NCBI GenBank assembly: GCA_019828565.1
Contig: JAHDYR010000033.1
Coordinates: 160,369-224,368 of the forward strand
Direction: 5' to 3'
DNA length: 64,000 nucleotides
Origin: Carpediemonas membranifera
Taxonomy: Eukaryota > Fornicata
Below the pieces are notes generated by a model, which saw nothing but the letters and a program-made list of their open reading frames with translations, was not told the DNA's origin and ran no database searches. Shown here one piece after another: positions 48,142 through 58,973 of this stretch (position 1 is the first letter of the stretch; each line of letters opens with the position of its first letter). The position numbers and the translations under genes are program-made.

Positions 48142-50331
48142 ATGAGAGCAGGAATTTCTGGGAGCCGTCGTCAATTCAAGAGAGATGTGCATCAAACTCA
48201 CCGAAGCCAAGCGCAAGAAGTACAAGAACGCCGTGGACAACATTTTAAGAGAAAGAAGGTTCTTTATAAGCGAACTAAGCCGGCTGGTCGGAAGACTGAC
48301 CTTCACCAAGGTGTGCTGCGGCACAACAGCGCTCATCAGGGTCAGGGAGCTCTGCATCGCCGCACAAGGTCTCAAGAGGAGCAAGAACCCCAGAGCCACT
48401 CGAGGATGCCTCTCAGAGGCAGCGATAGCGGACCTTCAGTGGTGGAGCCGCAAGCTGGAGACGATCCCGAGCTGCCCGATCAGACCACCCAGGAGCGCCA
48501 CAATAAGGGTCGAGAGCGACGCATCAGACGAGGCGGCCGGGGCCATCGTGTTCCGGGGACCGGCGCTGGCCAGGTCGTGGTCACGCCAGTGGACGAAGGA
48601 CGAGCTGAAGATGTCAATCAACGCGAGGGAATCTTTGGCGGCCATGGAGGCAATCATGGCCATGCTGCAGACGGAGGACTCGGCCGTCATACTGCTCACG
48701 ACCGACAACATCTCGGCCCGCAAATGGGTGGCGAAGAGCGGCACGAGGGCGCCCAAGCAAGTACGAGCGCTCGCCCGGGCATTCGGAGATTGGTTAGACC
48801 AGCACAAGCACAAGCTCATCGTCAGATACCAGCCAGGGCCACTGAACTGGCAGGCCGACAGAATATCCAGACCGAGATCCTTCCAAGTCGGGCACTTTAT
48901 CCCGACAGAGGTACTGCTGGCAGCGTCATGGAGATGGGGTGCAGTGGAAGAAGACTTGTCAGAGCAGCAGCTGGAGCCGCTCACGGAGGAGTTGAGAGGA
49001 CGGCGACTGCTCCTATGCCCCAAGTTACAGGCTCCTCGGCAGATACACACAGAGACTGGCCGAGATCGCACGCAACACAGAGACCCCACCAGCACTTCAG
49101 GACAGCGGAGTCATGTTAGTAACGGTCAAGGTCCGCAACAACCACCAGCTCACACTCAGGAAGATCGCCCAGAAGTCAGTCGTGGTCAGCGTGAACAGAG
49201 AGGAGTGCCCGCAGGAGTGGCGTGCCCTCTCATGGAACAGATGGAAGATACAGCTGGTCGCATATTGGATCGCGACCTGAGGGCAGCGGGCGTCAACATT
49301 GGCAGGATTAGCACAGCATCAGCCGCAACAAGGAGAGATCGCGATATCCACGTGGACAGGACGGTGCAGAGCCGAGTGAACACCGCTCTCTGCCTGGTCA
49401 AGTACTCCCAAGCCGTGAAGGACGACATCGCCCGCGAGACAACAGCCTACCTCACCTATGCCCGCGGTGCACGAGAGAGACCCAGCCTGCCGCCCGCCCT
49501 GGAGAAGCTGTGGGTCGTGATTAGCCTGCATGGAGACCTCTTATGGAACTATATGATGATTGAGGGCCAATACTGTGCGGGTGCGAGGGTCTCGACTAAA
49601 TTCTCACGGATCTGTAAAGGTCTGGGGGCAATTGGTCAACCAAGAGGTCTGCACGCAGAGGACCAAGACGTGATAAGGGCAATAGCGAAGGCGGCCAGCA
49701 GCACTAGGGGAGCACTCGAGAGGAAGCAAGGCAGAGCACTGCCCATTGAGTGGAGGTGGATAGAGCGAAGTATCCGATCGTATGAACGATGCAAGCACAC
49801 CCCACACCTGGTCCAAGCTGTGACAATAGCTCTGCTGGCATTCACGACAGTCTCGCGGCTGGGGGAGGTCCTAGCGCTCAGGCGTGAGGACGTTCTACAG
49901 GTCGACGGGGCGATAGTACTGCGCTTTAGGACGACTAAGACCAGACAGAATGTGCTCAAGGCGGTACCGAGAACGAAGACGGAGACATGCCCGACAAGGT
50001 GGCTCGTGGAGCACCTCAAGTCGGTACGAGATGGACCGCTCTGGCGCGAGTCTGTGGCCGACGGCAAGCCGATCGCAAGAGCCCCTGGCCGGGACCCAGG
50101 CGAGGAGGTGGGAGGTGATCGAAGATCTCCGCGAGCTGTTACACCTGGACATTTCTGGCCATTCATTCAGAAGGGGCGGCGTAGTCGAACTCGTCAGAAG
50201 AGGAACACCATTGACAATAATTCAAGCGTTAGGTACCTGGAAGTCGAGTGAGTCAGTATTAGCATATTGTGAGGAGGCGATACGTCTGGCCCCGGAGATC
50301 GCCCAGCTGACCATGGGCTAAAAGATTGGAT
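48142..50331 (+). mobile_element. DIRS-A: 5'-truncated DIRS-like retrotransposon
   Basis: It starts at the end of the reverse transcriptase (FISELSRLVGRLTFTKV) and has RNase H (VESDASDEAAGAIVF, LTTDNISARKWV, NWQADRISRP), then a tyrosine recombinase: SRLGEVLALRRED, TTKTRQN, GHSFRRGGVVEL, GTWKSSESVLAY. The frame changes near 50095, between the Lys and H-x-x-R boxes. All catalytic positions are retained. Gag and most of the reverse transcriptase are missing. Confidence 0.88.
48185..50251 (+). CDS. DIRS-A RNase H and tyrosine recombinase
   Basis: This frame covers the reverse transcriptase end through the first part of the recombinase catalytic domain; the last 50 residues are out of frame. The recombinase end is read at about 50100-50321 in the next frame. 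A stretch between RNase H and recombinase (about 48960-49290) has a poor protein signal, as expected for a linker or an untranslated segment. Confidence 0.75.
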   Translation: MCIKLTEAKRKKYKNAVDNILRERRFFISELSRLVGRLTFTKVCCGTTALIRVRELCIAAQGLKRSKNPRATRGCLSEAAIADLQWWSRKLETIPSCPIRPPRSATIRVESDASDEAAGAIVFRGPALARSWSRQWTKDELKMSINARESLAAMEAIMAMLQTEDSAVILLTTDNISARKWVAKSGTRAPKQVRALARAFGDWLDQHKHKLIVRYQPGPLNWQADRISRPRSFQVGHFIPTEVLLAASWRWGAVEEDLSEQQLEPLTEELRGRRLLLCPKLQAPRQIHTETGRDRTQHRDPTSTSGQRSHVSNGQGPQQPPAHTQEDRPEVSRGQREQRGVPAGVACPLMEQMEDTAGRILDRDLRAAGVNIGRISTASAATRRDRDIHVDRTVQSRVNTALCLVKYSQAVKDDIARETTAYLTYARGARERPSLPPALEKLWVVISLHGDLLWNYMMIEGQYCAGARVSTKFSRICKGLGAIGQPRGLHAEDQDVIRAIAKAASSTRGALERKQGRALPIEWRWIERSIRSYERCKHTPHLVQAVTIALLAFTTVSRLGEVLALRREDVLQVDGAIVLRFRTTKTRQNVLKAVPRTKTETCPTRWLVEHLKSVRDGPLWRESVADGKPIARAPGRDPGEEVGGDRRSPRAVTPGHFWPFIQKGRRSRTRQKRNTIDNNSSVRYLEVE

Positions 50332-50877
50332 TTGATGACGGTTGGCACGGAATGGGATGTTACACCCTGTTGCCTGTTGCCTGTTCAGGCCGTGCATAGC
50401 ACGTTGGCAAGGCCAGCGGAGCCAACACTTCGGCGCGAGAGGTCGAGGATGATTCGATACGATCTCAAAGACGGGATCGTGCGTCTCATAAGGGCGGTTC
50501 AGTTGTTCAAGAGCGAACTGAAACCGCGGGGCAGCCTTGCTCCCGATCCCCTCCTTCGGAGGGTGACGCTCGGCATCACGTAAGGTCGAGCGAGGTAATT
50601 TACTCCGGCTTACGCAGAGTTAGACCCGGGACGATGCGAGAACGCGACACAATAAATTACCCCCCCCCTGTGGGAATGGACGGAGTCTACCGGATTGTCA
50701 GCCTGTCTGACTGACAAGGAGAGCGAAGCGTCAGTAGTTCGGCGCAGGTGGCCGAGGGGATTTAGATTCGGTCCTGATTTGGTCTGGCTCTGTGGAGTCG
50801 ATCGAGATCGAATCGAAGAGGCCTAGATGGAACGGGAGCAAGAAGAACAAGCCCAGCAAGGGCAACATGAGTAGGAG
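50332..50877. other. Stretch between DIRS-A and DIRS-B
   Basis: No gene is recognised. It includes a short run of C (about 50660-50668) and repeated TTGCCTG units (about 50369-50385). TTACACCCTG near 50360 resembles TCACACCCTG at 54026 after DIRS-B, suggesting both elements carry related 3' sequences. Confidence 0.5.
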
Positions 50878-51321
50878 GTGCTCAACGCCCCAATTGAAGA
50901 GGAAAAACCAGTAGCTGAAGAACTACAAGCCCTACGGGCGGAGCTCGCTGATCTTAGAGCCGAGCGAGCACGCAACCATTGGATCAAGCCTTCAGCGGGC
51001 GCCATGCGTGAGGAAGCCGACTTCCTTGAACGCCTGTACCGTGACCTGCGCTTCAACCGCGCGACCTCAGGCGATGTCGTCCTCAACCGCCTCTACGCCC
51101 GGCACCGCCTCCTCTGGGCCAAGGACCGTTATGGTTATGAGGTCTCCCTCTCTATCAACGCCGTGATCGAGGCTGAGCTGGCCAGAGAGCCCGAAATCGA
51201 TGAGGATCAACTCGAGTCTAAGATCCTGACGGCCCTCTCAAAAATTCCCCGCCTCGGAGAGAAGGAGCGCACACGCTCTTCTTTTCAGAAGAGGAAGCGC
51301 GCCGGCCCTCGGCAGCATTAA
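50878..51321 (+). CDS. DIRS-B ORF1 (gag-like)
   Basis: A charged, helical protein of 147 residues with a coiled start (EELQALRAELADLRAERARN) and a basic end (SSFQKRKRAGPRQH). The initial codon is not ATG, so the true start may lie upstream at the ATG at 50827 or within the frame. No zinc knuckle is present, as in many DIRS-like gags. Confidence 0.55.
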   Translation: MLNAPIEEEKPVAEELQALRAELADLRAERARNHWIKPSAGAMREEADFLERLYRDLRFNRATSGDVVLNRLYARHRLLWAKDRYGYEVSLSINAVIEAELAREPEIDEDQLESKILTALSKIPRLGEKERTRSSFQKRKRAGPRQH

Positions 51322-51854
51322 CGAGCAAACCCGATCAAGATGCATTTTACCCAACACCTCCTTCAGATCCTCCTCCTTCCCCACCTCCTCTTCCCCCTTC
51401 CTCACCAACGCCTCCACAACCGAGCTACGACATCCCGTCTCACCCCGCACGCCCTGTAGACGAAGAGCCTCTATCCTATCCCTCCAACGCGGACAAGACC
51501 TTTCTCTCCATGAATCTGCGGTGGAAAACATGGCAGCGCTTTGGAGCGCCCTCCGAAGTGGTACAGTGGCTCAGAGAAGGCGTCCCGATCACAACAACAG
51601 CGACACCGAAGCGCCCCAGCCTCCAATGCGCCAGAAAGGACCAGCTAAGACACTTCCGCGCTCATCTTCGAGAACTTCTAAGGGTGGGCGCGGCATCCCC
51701 AGTGTCGTGGGTCCTACCCACAATTTACATAGTTAACATTTACATAGCCATGTTTCTCGACACACAAGTGGCAACCCCCTTCTTTGTTCTAAACTCTTTT
51801 CTTCTTTTGAGGTTAACGGACCACATTACTAGTAATCAAAGCCAGAAAACCGAA

Positions 51855-52265
51855 ATGCAGAAGAAACAACTCATCCCTCCGCTGTTCAAGACGCCGTCTG
51901 TCTCCGAGCTGATCAGCTTTGCCGAAAAGTTCCGAGACTACCGCGCAATGGGAGGTAAGCGATCGATCGACGCAATGATCGACCCCGCGATTAAGGACCT
52001 ATTCCCTGTCGATGACGAAGACGAGACCCCACTTATTCTTAGCAAGAAGAAAGCTCGCCGCGAGCATCGGGACAAAGTGGTCCTCAAGCGCCTCGGCACA
52101 ACGCTGAAGCCCCGTAACTTAACAGCTCAACTGATGCCATTCCGCCTCCACGCCTCCGACTTCTCGGTTATGGAGGTCGCCCGCGTCAACCGCCGCTTCA
52201 AGCTCGTCCTCGCCCTATTCCAAGACGACAGCCTTCTAACCGATGTGGTCGTAACCCCGTTTTTA
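51855..52265 (+). pseudogene. Ty3-type gag fragment inside DIRS-B
   Basis: SFAEKFRDYRAMGGKRSIDA aligns with SFAEKLDKHVRAGGKRRLLK of Ty3-1, and the downstream NRRFKLVLALFQDDSLL aligns with the RFASRRRLIAPTGKDSVL region. The fragment ends where the frame turns into non-coding sequence at about 52265. It is preceded by an A/T-rich leader (51715-51850). Confidence 0.7.
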
Positions 52266-52416
52266 ACAGTATGCAGACTCGATTGCCGCAGCCGCCTGGA
52301 TCAACAAGCAGGGGTCTACATCCGCCCCGTCCTCCGTCATCACAGCGCTTCAGAGCCTACTCCCAAGACTGGCAGAGGCGGCCATCAGCGTCCACGCGGT
52401 TCACACACAAGGCCAT

Positions 52417-52935
52417 ATGAACGTGGAAGCAGACGCTCTCTCACGCTTCGCAAAGCTCGACTGGCAGACCCCAAGGGGGATGCTCGCTTGGATCCAAAGG
52501 GCGTGGGGCCCAGTACAACTGGACGCCTCAGGACACCCCCAGAAGGAGCTCCTACTCCCAGGATTCGCCTCGCAGTCCCTGTCGTTCACGGACAGAGGCC
52601 TTCAGGCAGAGTGGCGCGGGTCAAGGGTGTTCGTCGCTCCACCATGGGCCATGCTCCCGGCGGTCGCCGCAAAGCTGGCCAGGATCCGGCTGCCCACCTC
52701 CACCAGACACCCAAGATCAGTTGCATCGGCAGTCATCCTGGTCTGCCCGGACATTGCGTCGACGGCAACGCTGTGGCTGAGGCGACAGGCTCACTGCAAG
52801 CGCTTCTTTCGAATCCCGCGCGATCAACTGGTCAACACCGAGTTGGAGCGGCTGCAGAGCGACGGCTCCATCCGCATGCTCGCACTATTCATCGAGACGA
52901 GATCTTTGACAGAGCAGTCGCCCATTCAGTACTAG
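52417..52935 (+). CDS. DIRS-B RNase H end and methylase-like segment
   Basis: It begins NVEADALSRFAKLDWQTPRG, the C-terminal signature of RNase H in DIRS-like elements, and continues with SRVFVAPPWAMLPAVAAKLA and SAVILVCPDIASTATLW. That is the P-P-W-type domain often found between RNase H and recombinase in this group. It overlaps the recombinase frame by a few bases. Confidence 0.7.
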   Translation: MNVEADALSRFAKLDWQTPRGMLAWIQRAWGPVQLDASGHPQKELLLPGFASQSLSFTDRGLQAEWRGSRVFVAPPWAMLPAVAAKLARIRLPTSTRHPRSVASAVILVCPDIASTATLWLRRQAHCKRFFRIPRDQLVNTELERLQSDGSIRMLALFIETRSLTEQSPIQY

Positions 52936-53813
52936 CCGGCTACTCCGAGGCATACAGGCGCCACATCGCAGGGACAGTGGCACAGTTCGCCACATTCAAC
53001 AGCGACCTCCCGCTCAGCTCGGACGAGCTTGTCTCCCGGTGGGCTGCAGAGCAGGCAACCCATGTAGGAGAGGTCACGCTACGAAGCAAGGCCTTCACCA
53101 TAGCCCGGTTCACACCCCTTTTAGTGGGCGAGGTCTCCCAGTTCATATCCCAGCTGGCGCAGCAGCATGCCAAGCAAGCTAGGTCCGCACCAAGAGGCCC
53201 TGCGGTTCCTATCCGCGCGCTCATCATCATAGACCGCTGGGGCTCGGCCACGCCCGAGCAGAGGGCCGACCCCTGCTGGCTGCAGGCCTTCTACTTCGGC
53301 GTCATCACTTACGTCACGACATCAAGGCCTGGTGAGATCTTCTCGCTGACTCCGGCCGACGTCGCCGGCAGACCAGGTCGTGGTCTGAGGGTCTGCATCC
53401 GTCGGACTAAGACCGGCATGACGAACGTGTACAAGGTGGTCCCGAGGCTGGGCGATGCCCCCTTCTGCCCGGCCACTTGGCTTCACGCCCATGCTCGTAA
53501 CCTCCCTAGTAGCCAGCGTCTCTGGCGGGCCCCTGCCAATATCCGAGGAGACCTATCACTGTCGACTGAGGTGTCCTATGCCGTGCTCGAGGACCAGGTT
53601 AGGGGGGTCTTCGGCAAGGTGACGCGATTGCACGGATTCCGCAGAGGATCAGCCGCCGACCTCCTCCTGTGTGGCATCCCAGTAGAGGTTGTCGCCGCGA
53701 AGGGCACCTGGGCGACGACGGTGAGCCTTATCCGCTATGTGGGCGATACCCTGCGCCTTGATGGCGCCTCCTCCGCAACCCCACTGAGGAGAATGTTAAG
53801 AGAAGAAGAGTGA
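52900..53813 (+). CDS. DIRS-B tyrosine recombinase
   Basis: A complete domain of about 300 residues: SAM-like N-terminus (YSEAYRRHIAGTVAQFATFN), Arg in SRPGEIFSLTP, Lys in RRTKTGMTN, H-x-x-R in LHGFRRGSAADLL, GTWATT and the final Tyr in SLIRYVGDT. Very similar in layout to DIRS-C. The start is approximate, as the frame enters from non-coding sequence. Confidence 0.85.
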
Positions 53814-55262
53814 TATAGTCGACTATGGCGATTGAGGAGTCGCCGTGGTCGACACCGTTGAGAGTCCCGAGGGACTAACGGTAAATGAGCTGATATCAAC
53901 TATGTTTTGGGTCCGACCGGGACAACCCCATGGTTTTAGAGCAGCGAGACTGCCTAGTCGTCTGCACGTCAGACCGGTGACGTCAGCTCCGACGTGCGTT
54001 AATCGAGCATGGGCGATGGCTCCGGTCACACCCTGTCTGCTATGATGTGGTTCGAGACCACCTCAATAAGCTCAACTTGGGTTGGATCATTAGAGTGAGT
54101 CAATTGATCGAGTCATTTGATCCGATCATTTCACAGAAGGAAAGGAACGCGGGGAACGAGCCCCATACCGCATTTGGGAACCCCATATTGCCCGTCCCAT
54201 GACCTACTGGGAGCAGCCCGGGATGGACGGCTGTACGGCAATTGCAAGTGCGTAAACGAAGAGTGTTTAATAGGGGGTTTAGACCACATATGCATAAATG
54301 GCCGAAACCAAATATCTGAATCTAATTCTGTATCTATAAATATATCTTGCGATATTGCTATCTATGGCCGTGGTAGGGTATGATAGCAACACGGCAGAGC
54401 GCTGCGGAGGTACCCACACATGGCGGATTCGACTGCTGGAGAGCAGGCTCTCAGACTTACACAGGAATTATCTACGGCACCAGCAGGGTCGGTGTTTTCT
54501 CATGGCATAGGCCACTTCTTTCTCCGACCCTGCCGAGCGCATGTCGTTCTCAGGTACGCCCAGGGGCGTCTCTAAGGAACATTTATCCGGCTGATCCATA
54601 TAAATGTTTCTCCCCCCCATTGGAAATACAGAAGTGAATGTGAGTGTCTGCCTCATACTGTCAATGTCCCTAGATTATCTTTGCTAAACCCTAGATTATC
54701 TTCGACCTCAAAAAGCTAGATAATCTACGGTTGCAAGAAAAAATGAACTCGACGATGAGCCGGAGCTGGATCTTCAAAGTGGTATGGTAGTACTTGGCTA
54801 TACCTAAGCAATACGCATGCGCAGTATCAAACTTTAAATCCTGCTAGAAAAAAGTAACATAGGGACAAATTCGAATTGAGAGTTGAGACTCAAAAAACGG
54901 GCAGGGGGGAGGAAATGGTCCATAAGTACGCCTTATGGGTCGCTTCCTCCCCTCTGCCCCTTTTTTTATCGCAAAATCGATTTGCCGGATTTGACACACG
55001 TTTGATGTGATCAAAATGGATTTGATAGACATGGGTCCAGATCATGCAGTTGGCCATCCTGAAGCGCTAGGGCGGCCTGCAGCAATGCCTCTGCTGAATG
55101 CCCTTCATGCCTGACGGACAGGACGCGCGTTGAATCTAAAGGACTGCATGTTTCGGCATCAGAAGAAGGTGTGGAATACAACGAAGTCATCGCCGATCTG
55201 GATACCCCTGACGACAGATGGAATGACTGAAGCTGTAAACATATCCATTGACTCTGAATCTT
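53814..55262. other. Gene-poor stretch after DIRS-B
   Basis: No gene is supported here. A 51-codon frame starting MADSTAGEQALRLTQELSTA at 54420 has good codon character but stops at 54575 and is unassigned. Other contents are three TAGATTATCT cores (54670-54731), a hairpin with a T-run (54899-54967), and sequence at 55194-55262 that belongs to the duplicated 3' region of the next gene. Confidence 0.6.
54899..54967 (+). ncRNA. Candidate hairpin RNA with T7 tract
   Basis: GGGCAGGGGGGAGGAA pairs with TTCCTCCCCTCTGCCC (one G-U pair), followed inward by a small internal loop, CCATAAG/CTTATGG and a TACGC loop. Seven T follow the stem directly at 54961-54967. The shape suggests a polymerase III transcript or a hairpin precursor. 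No A/B boxes or other promoter elements are identified, so this is tentative. Confidence 0.4.
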
Positions 55263-56191
55263 TTATTTCTCCATCTGCGAGTTAAGCCAGGCCACTGCCT
55301 TTCCCGTCAGATATACCTTACGCGTGTCGTGCACCTTCTTTGTTGCTCTTGCGGCTGAAGCATCAACAGTGGCCTGCTTCAACAAATCTCGGCAGCTAGA
55401 CTTCGGCGTCTTGGTGCCACGCCGCGTGCAGGCCCACTCTCTATCGTCCACGGACTCACCACACACAACGCATGACCCTGCGAATACGGTCGGTGCCTTC
55501 TCCTTCAGCTTCTGTCGAAGCAGATCGCACATCGCGGTCTTGACGACGCGTCGAGACAATTCATGCGTGCGCAGGGTACTAACAGGCTCAAACAACAGCT
55601 CTGTCTGAGTAGACGCCTCCTCTAGGTCTCGCACAGTCTGAGTCTCTGCATGCTCACCCTGTGGCGAAAACTGCTGGCATTTTCCCACCATCCTCGGCTT
55701 ATCAGGATCAGGACCCAGCGCATTCATGTAAACAGGTACCTCAACCCGCTTCTCGACTATCCTGACAGGCTGGGAGTCCCTGCGGGAAGGGGCTTGCGGG
55801 TGAACTCGCGTCCTGGTCGGCCCCCGTTCGCCTCGTTGTGCAGAGCCTCCATGAAGGCATTGAAGCCGTCATCACGGCCCACCTTCTGCGTCACAAACGA
55901 CATGACGCATGTGACCGACATCTCAAAGGATGCAAAATCGTCAGCACTGGAAACATCGCGATTGTGGCAGATTGAGTTTCGAGCTGCCAACAGCTCGCGT
56001 ATATGTCTCTTATCAGCGTGATGAAGATCAGGAACACGATGTAGGATCGCTTGCAAAAGCATAGCCGGATCCATCTCGCCACCGTCACCACGGTACCTCG
56101 CGATGTACTCCTGCAGCTTCGGAATCATCCTCAGTAGCGCTTCAAACATCATGCTGGCGTATCCTGCTGAATCCTTCGCCCCAGAGCTCAT
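55263..56191 (-). CDS. Unknown protein, 300 aa, one 26-nt intron
   Basis: Exon 1 is 55806-56191 and exon 2 is 55263-55779. The intron 55780-55805 (GTTCACC...CCGCAG) restores the frame exactly. The N-terminus is helical (MMFEALLRMIPKLQEYIARY). The C-terminus has a Cys pair SCVVCGESVDDREWACTRRG that may bind zinc, then a basic tail (ARATKKVHDTRKVYLTG). No family is recognised. The last 270 bp and 3' flank are duplicated at 56423-56706. Confidence 0.75.
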
Positions 56192-56422
56192 ATCGGTTTC
56201 TTCAGAACGAAATTCTAAAGAAATGTTCGGTGGTAAGTGAGATCACTGCGCATCTAGAGACAGCAGAAACGTAACCTACAGCCCATATTGATGTGTGCTG
56301 GTCTTATCCGGATGTCCAAGGACCTTGATTCGCTCTGGGGTAGTCCCCCCATGACCGTCAGGCACGCGAACCGCATCCTGCACGAAGCGGGGATGCAGAG
56401 TCTGAAAAGACCCATCTCTCTG

Positions 56423-56706
56423 TCCGATCTGGATACCCCTGACGATAGATGGAATGACTGAAGCTGTAAACATATCCATTGACTCTGAATCTTTTATTTC
56501 TCCATCTGCGAGTTAAGCCAGGCCACTGCCTTTCCCGTCAGATATACCTTACGCGTGTCGTGCACCTTCTTTGTTGCTCTTGCGGCTGAAGCATCAACAG
56601 TGGCCTGCTTCAACAAATCTCGGCAGCTAGACTTCGGCGTCTTGGTGCCACGCCGCGTGCAGGCCCACTCTCTATCGTCCACGGACCCACCACACACGGC
56701 ATTCAT
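56423..56706 (-). pseudogene. Duplicated C-terminal fragment of the 55.3-kb gene
   Basis: About 97% identical to 55194-55466, including the SVDDREWACTRRGTKTPKSS segment and the stop codon. It lacks the N-terminus and the first half of the Cys cluster. It breaks off at CCACACACGGCATTCATG, close to the 3' end of the next gene on the same strand. Confidence 0.85.
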
Positions 56707-56734
56707 GATTCCAAGGTCTAATTATTTACTCGAT

Positions 56735-58263
56735 TTATTCCGGCACCTCGTTGAGCAGGAAATAGTGCACTTTCAGGCGAGCATATCTCACTCTAGACAC
56801 GCTGCACTTGACCACCGTAGCCACGCCATCGCAGTCACCCACAACATCATACCACTGCCCTTCTGTGTCGCATAATGCGTACACACGCTCATATGTCTGA
56901 TAGACAGCTGTTGCCTCAAAGGGCATATCTAGCGTACAATCGTCCTCGCAAATATGGGTGCAACCAGGAGACACCCAAATCAGCCGCCAGGGGAAAAAAC
57001 AACACCGCCTTTACATTCAAAGGGAATGCAATCGGCGTTGCTGTGAGGCATTTCTCGCGCTGCTGGTATTCAGGCAGTAGGCCAGACTGGGCGATATGTT
57101 GGGAACCACACCGGCGAACAGGAGTTGACTGCCGCTGAGGAAGACGTTGCAGCGACAGTCTGCCATGAGCTGGTCGACCCTGAACGGCAGCTTTTCGAAG
57201 CCCCGTATACATCTATCGCGTCCAAGTCCCAGCTTATAGTGGCGGTTGAAATCGCTGATTACCTGCTGATCGCCCGCGGAGAGGATAACTGTCCCCCTCC
57301 ATACATGATCCGATCAGGGGATGAAGCCAGTGGGCACAGCGACTGGGTGGAAGACGTATCTTCTCAGATCGTCATGAACTGTGAAGCATGCACCGTTTCC
57401 AGCCATGACAGTACCGACTGGGGTGAGGATGAACCTGCGACAAGCCTGCTCCGACACATCGATCACCATCCTGTTCTTCTCCCAGGGGGGCAGACTGGCC
57501 TCGAGCTCGGCGATATTAGGGCAGCTGGTGAAGGTGAGGCGGGTCGCATTCCAGAGCCAGTCCAAGCTCCATGCCCACAGACCCTTAGGTGTCCTGGCAA
57601 GATGGCTGCAATTGCAACTGTAGACCTCGAGGCCCTGGGCATCCTGGCTCTAATGAAGATGGCGAGGTTGTCTGGACGAAGCATGAATAGACGGCCCATG
57701 TACATGCGGTGATGGTAGTGTGTGTTCCCATTTGAGAATTGGTAGTACTCGCCGTCCTTCTCGGCGACGTTCAGTGTGAAGAAGAACTTGCGGCAGAGGA
57801 ACCGGAGACACTTGCCCTCGGGGGCGAGAGCATTTCGGATGATGTCCTGGAGGTCTGGGTTGGCCCCTCCACCCATAAGACACGCCCACACCGCGCCCTG
57901 GTTCAGTGTGTGCATGGCTGCCGGGAGCTCATCGCCAGGCGAGAGCTCGACGTTCATGGACAGCGGGGGTCCGTCTGCGAGGATCGAGCGGGCGTGATCT
58001 AGGAGGACTTGTGCGGTTGGTTCAAGCGGGGGGATCTTGGAGAGCGTGGCGAGGAGGGATTCGAGAGAAGGGGCGCTCGCTGGTGCAGTAGTGCTCTCTG
58101 CGTTGTGGATCGAGGGCATCTCCTCGCCAAAATGCCTGGTGTAGGCGCATTGGAGCAAGGATGGTACGTCCCCGGAGATACGGGCTGCTACAACTAGCGA
58201 GGCGCGGAATACGGAGATAAGGGCTTCTTTGATGGCTGATGGGGAGGAACTAGCACTGCTCAT
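56735..58263 (-). CDS. Unknown multi-segment gene, probably several exons or frame breaks
   Basis: The ATG at 58263 (MSSASSSPSAIKEALISVFR) opens a frame reading through CLRFLCRKFFFTLNVAEKDG to about 57650. The protein-like signal then moves to another frame (LEVYSCNCSHLARTPKGLWA, WLWNATRLTFTSCPNIAELE) to about 57314. A last segment (56735-56974: ICEDDCTLDMPFEATAVYQT, LCDTEGQWYDVVGDCDGVAT) may be the 3' end. Exon joins could not be fixed. No domain is recognised. The plus-strand frame over 57125-57712 is judged a shadow. Confidence 0.5.
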
Positions 58264-58442
58264 CGATTCCAGCGCTCAGTTCGGTGGCGACTTGTTCTCG
58301 TTCTTAAACTGCTCAATGAGAAAGGATGACAGCAGAAACACGACACGACGTCCTGGAGGACGTCCTGGTGTTGGGAGGGGGGTGTTCTTGAGCACGTGAT
58401 AGTGGACGGCCTTGTTGGTGGGCGCGGCCCATGAGAAGCACC

Positions 58443-58490
58443 AGCGCAAGTAAAGCATTTTGCAATATATTACTTGCGTTTGCGCTGTCG
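58443..58490. repeat. Hairpin of the 650-bp family
   Basis: ACCAGCGCAAGTAAAGCATT, TTGCAATATATTACTTGCG and a following TTGCGCTG match the inner part of the hairpin at 648-742, though the outer CGAAAACGC stem is missing. Confidence 0.6.
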
Positions 58491-58652
58491 TTCCTCCGGG
58501 CGCACTTCCCCGGCCGCTCTTTGACACGGACATTGCCGTGGGGCCTCCTCCTCGTAGCTGTTTCCTCCCCGGGTTCTGTAAATGGTGTGTTTTGATTCAT
58601 CTGTCCCTTTGTTTGTCTCGGCGTTGAACTTTGAAAGCAATAAATGGCTACG

Positions 58653-58893
58653 ATCAAGATATTATTGTCCAATGAGGCTCTTTACATCGCCTTCTAGCTC
58701 GATATTGATGTTGTTAGTGATTTTCTAGAGTACAGCACCAGTTTCGGTAATAGGGGGACAGACGAGCGCAAACAACTACATGGCTCCGAACTACACGCGT
58801 CTTGGCGTTGATATTGGTTATTAAATGGACTGTTCGTAACATATTGAGGGATTTCGTCACTGTACTCAAATGCACAAGTGTGCAGTTTATGCA
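58653..58893. repeat. 240-bp direct repeat, left copy
   Basis: Nearly identical to 61926-62163, same orientation. It ends at the border motif GTGCAGTTTATGC (58880-58892). The two copies flank three genes. Confidence 0.9.
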
Positions 58894-58973
58894 TCTGCCG
58901 GAATCTCATTTAAGGGAGATAAAAGCGTCCTAAACAACAGGGATCTGTCAGTCATTATCAAACTTTACTTCTC

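Larger units (their letters stand above)
50878..53813 (+). mobile_element. DIRS-B: chimeric element with ORF1, Ty3 gag fragment and tyrosine recombinase
   Basis: Order: a 147-codon gag-like ORF (50878-51321); a segment whose frame reads MQKKQLIPPLFKTPSVSELI and SFAEKFRDYRAMGGKRSIDA, homologous to Ty3-1 gag (about 51855-52260); the end of RNase H with NVEADALSRF and a VFVAPPWAM segment (52417-52935); and a complete tyrosine recombinase (52900-53813). Reverse transcriptase is absent. The Ty3 segment sits where DIRS reverse transcriptase would be expected. Confidence 0.8.

Noticed and set aside
57125-57712. 195-codon plus-strand frame
   Set aside because: It lies opposite the minus-strand gene at 56.7-58.3 kb, whose segments look more protein-like.
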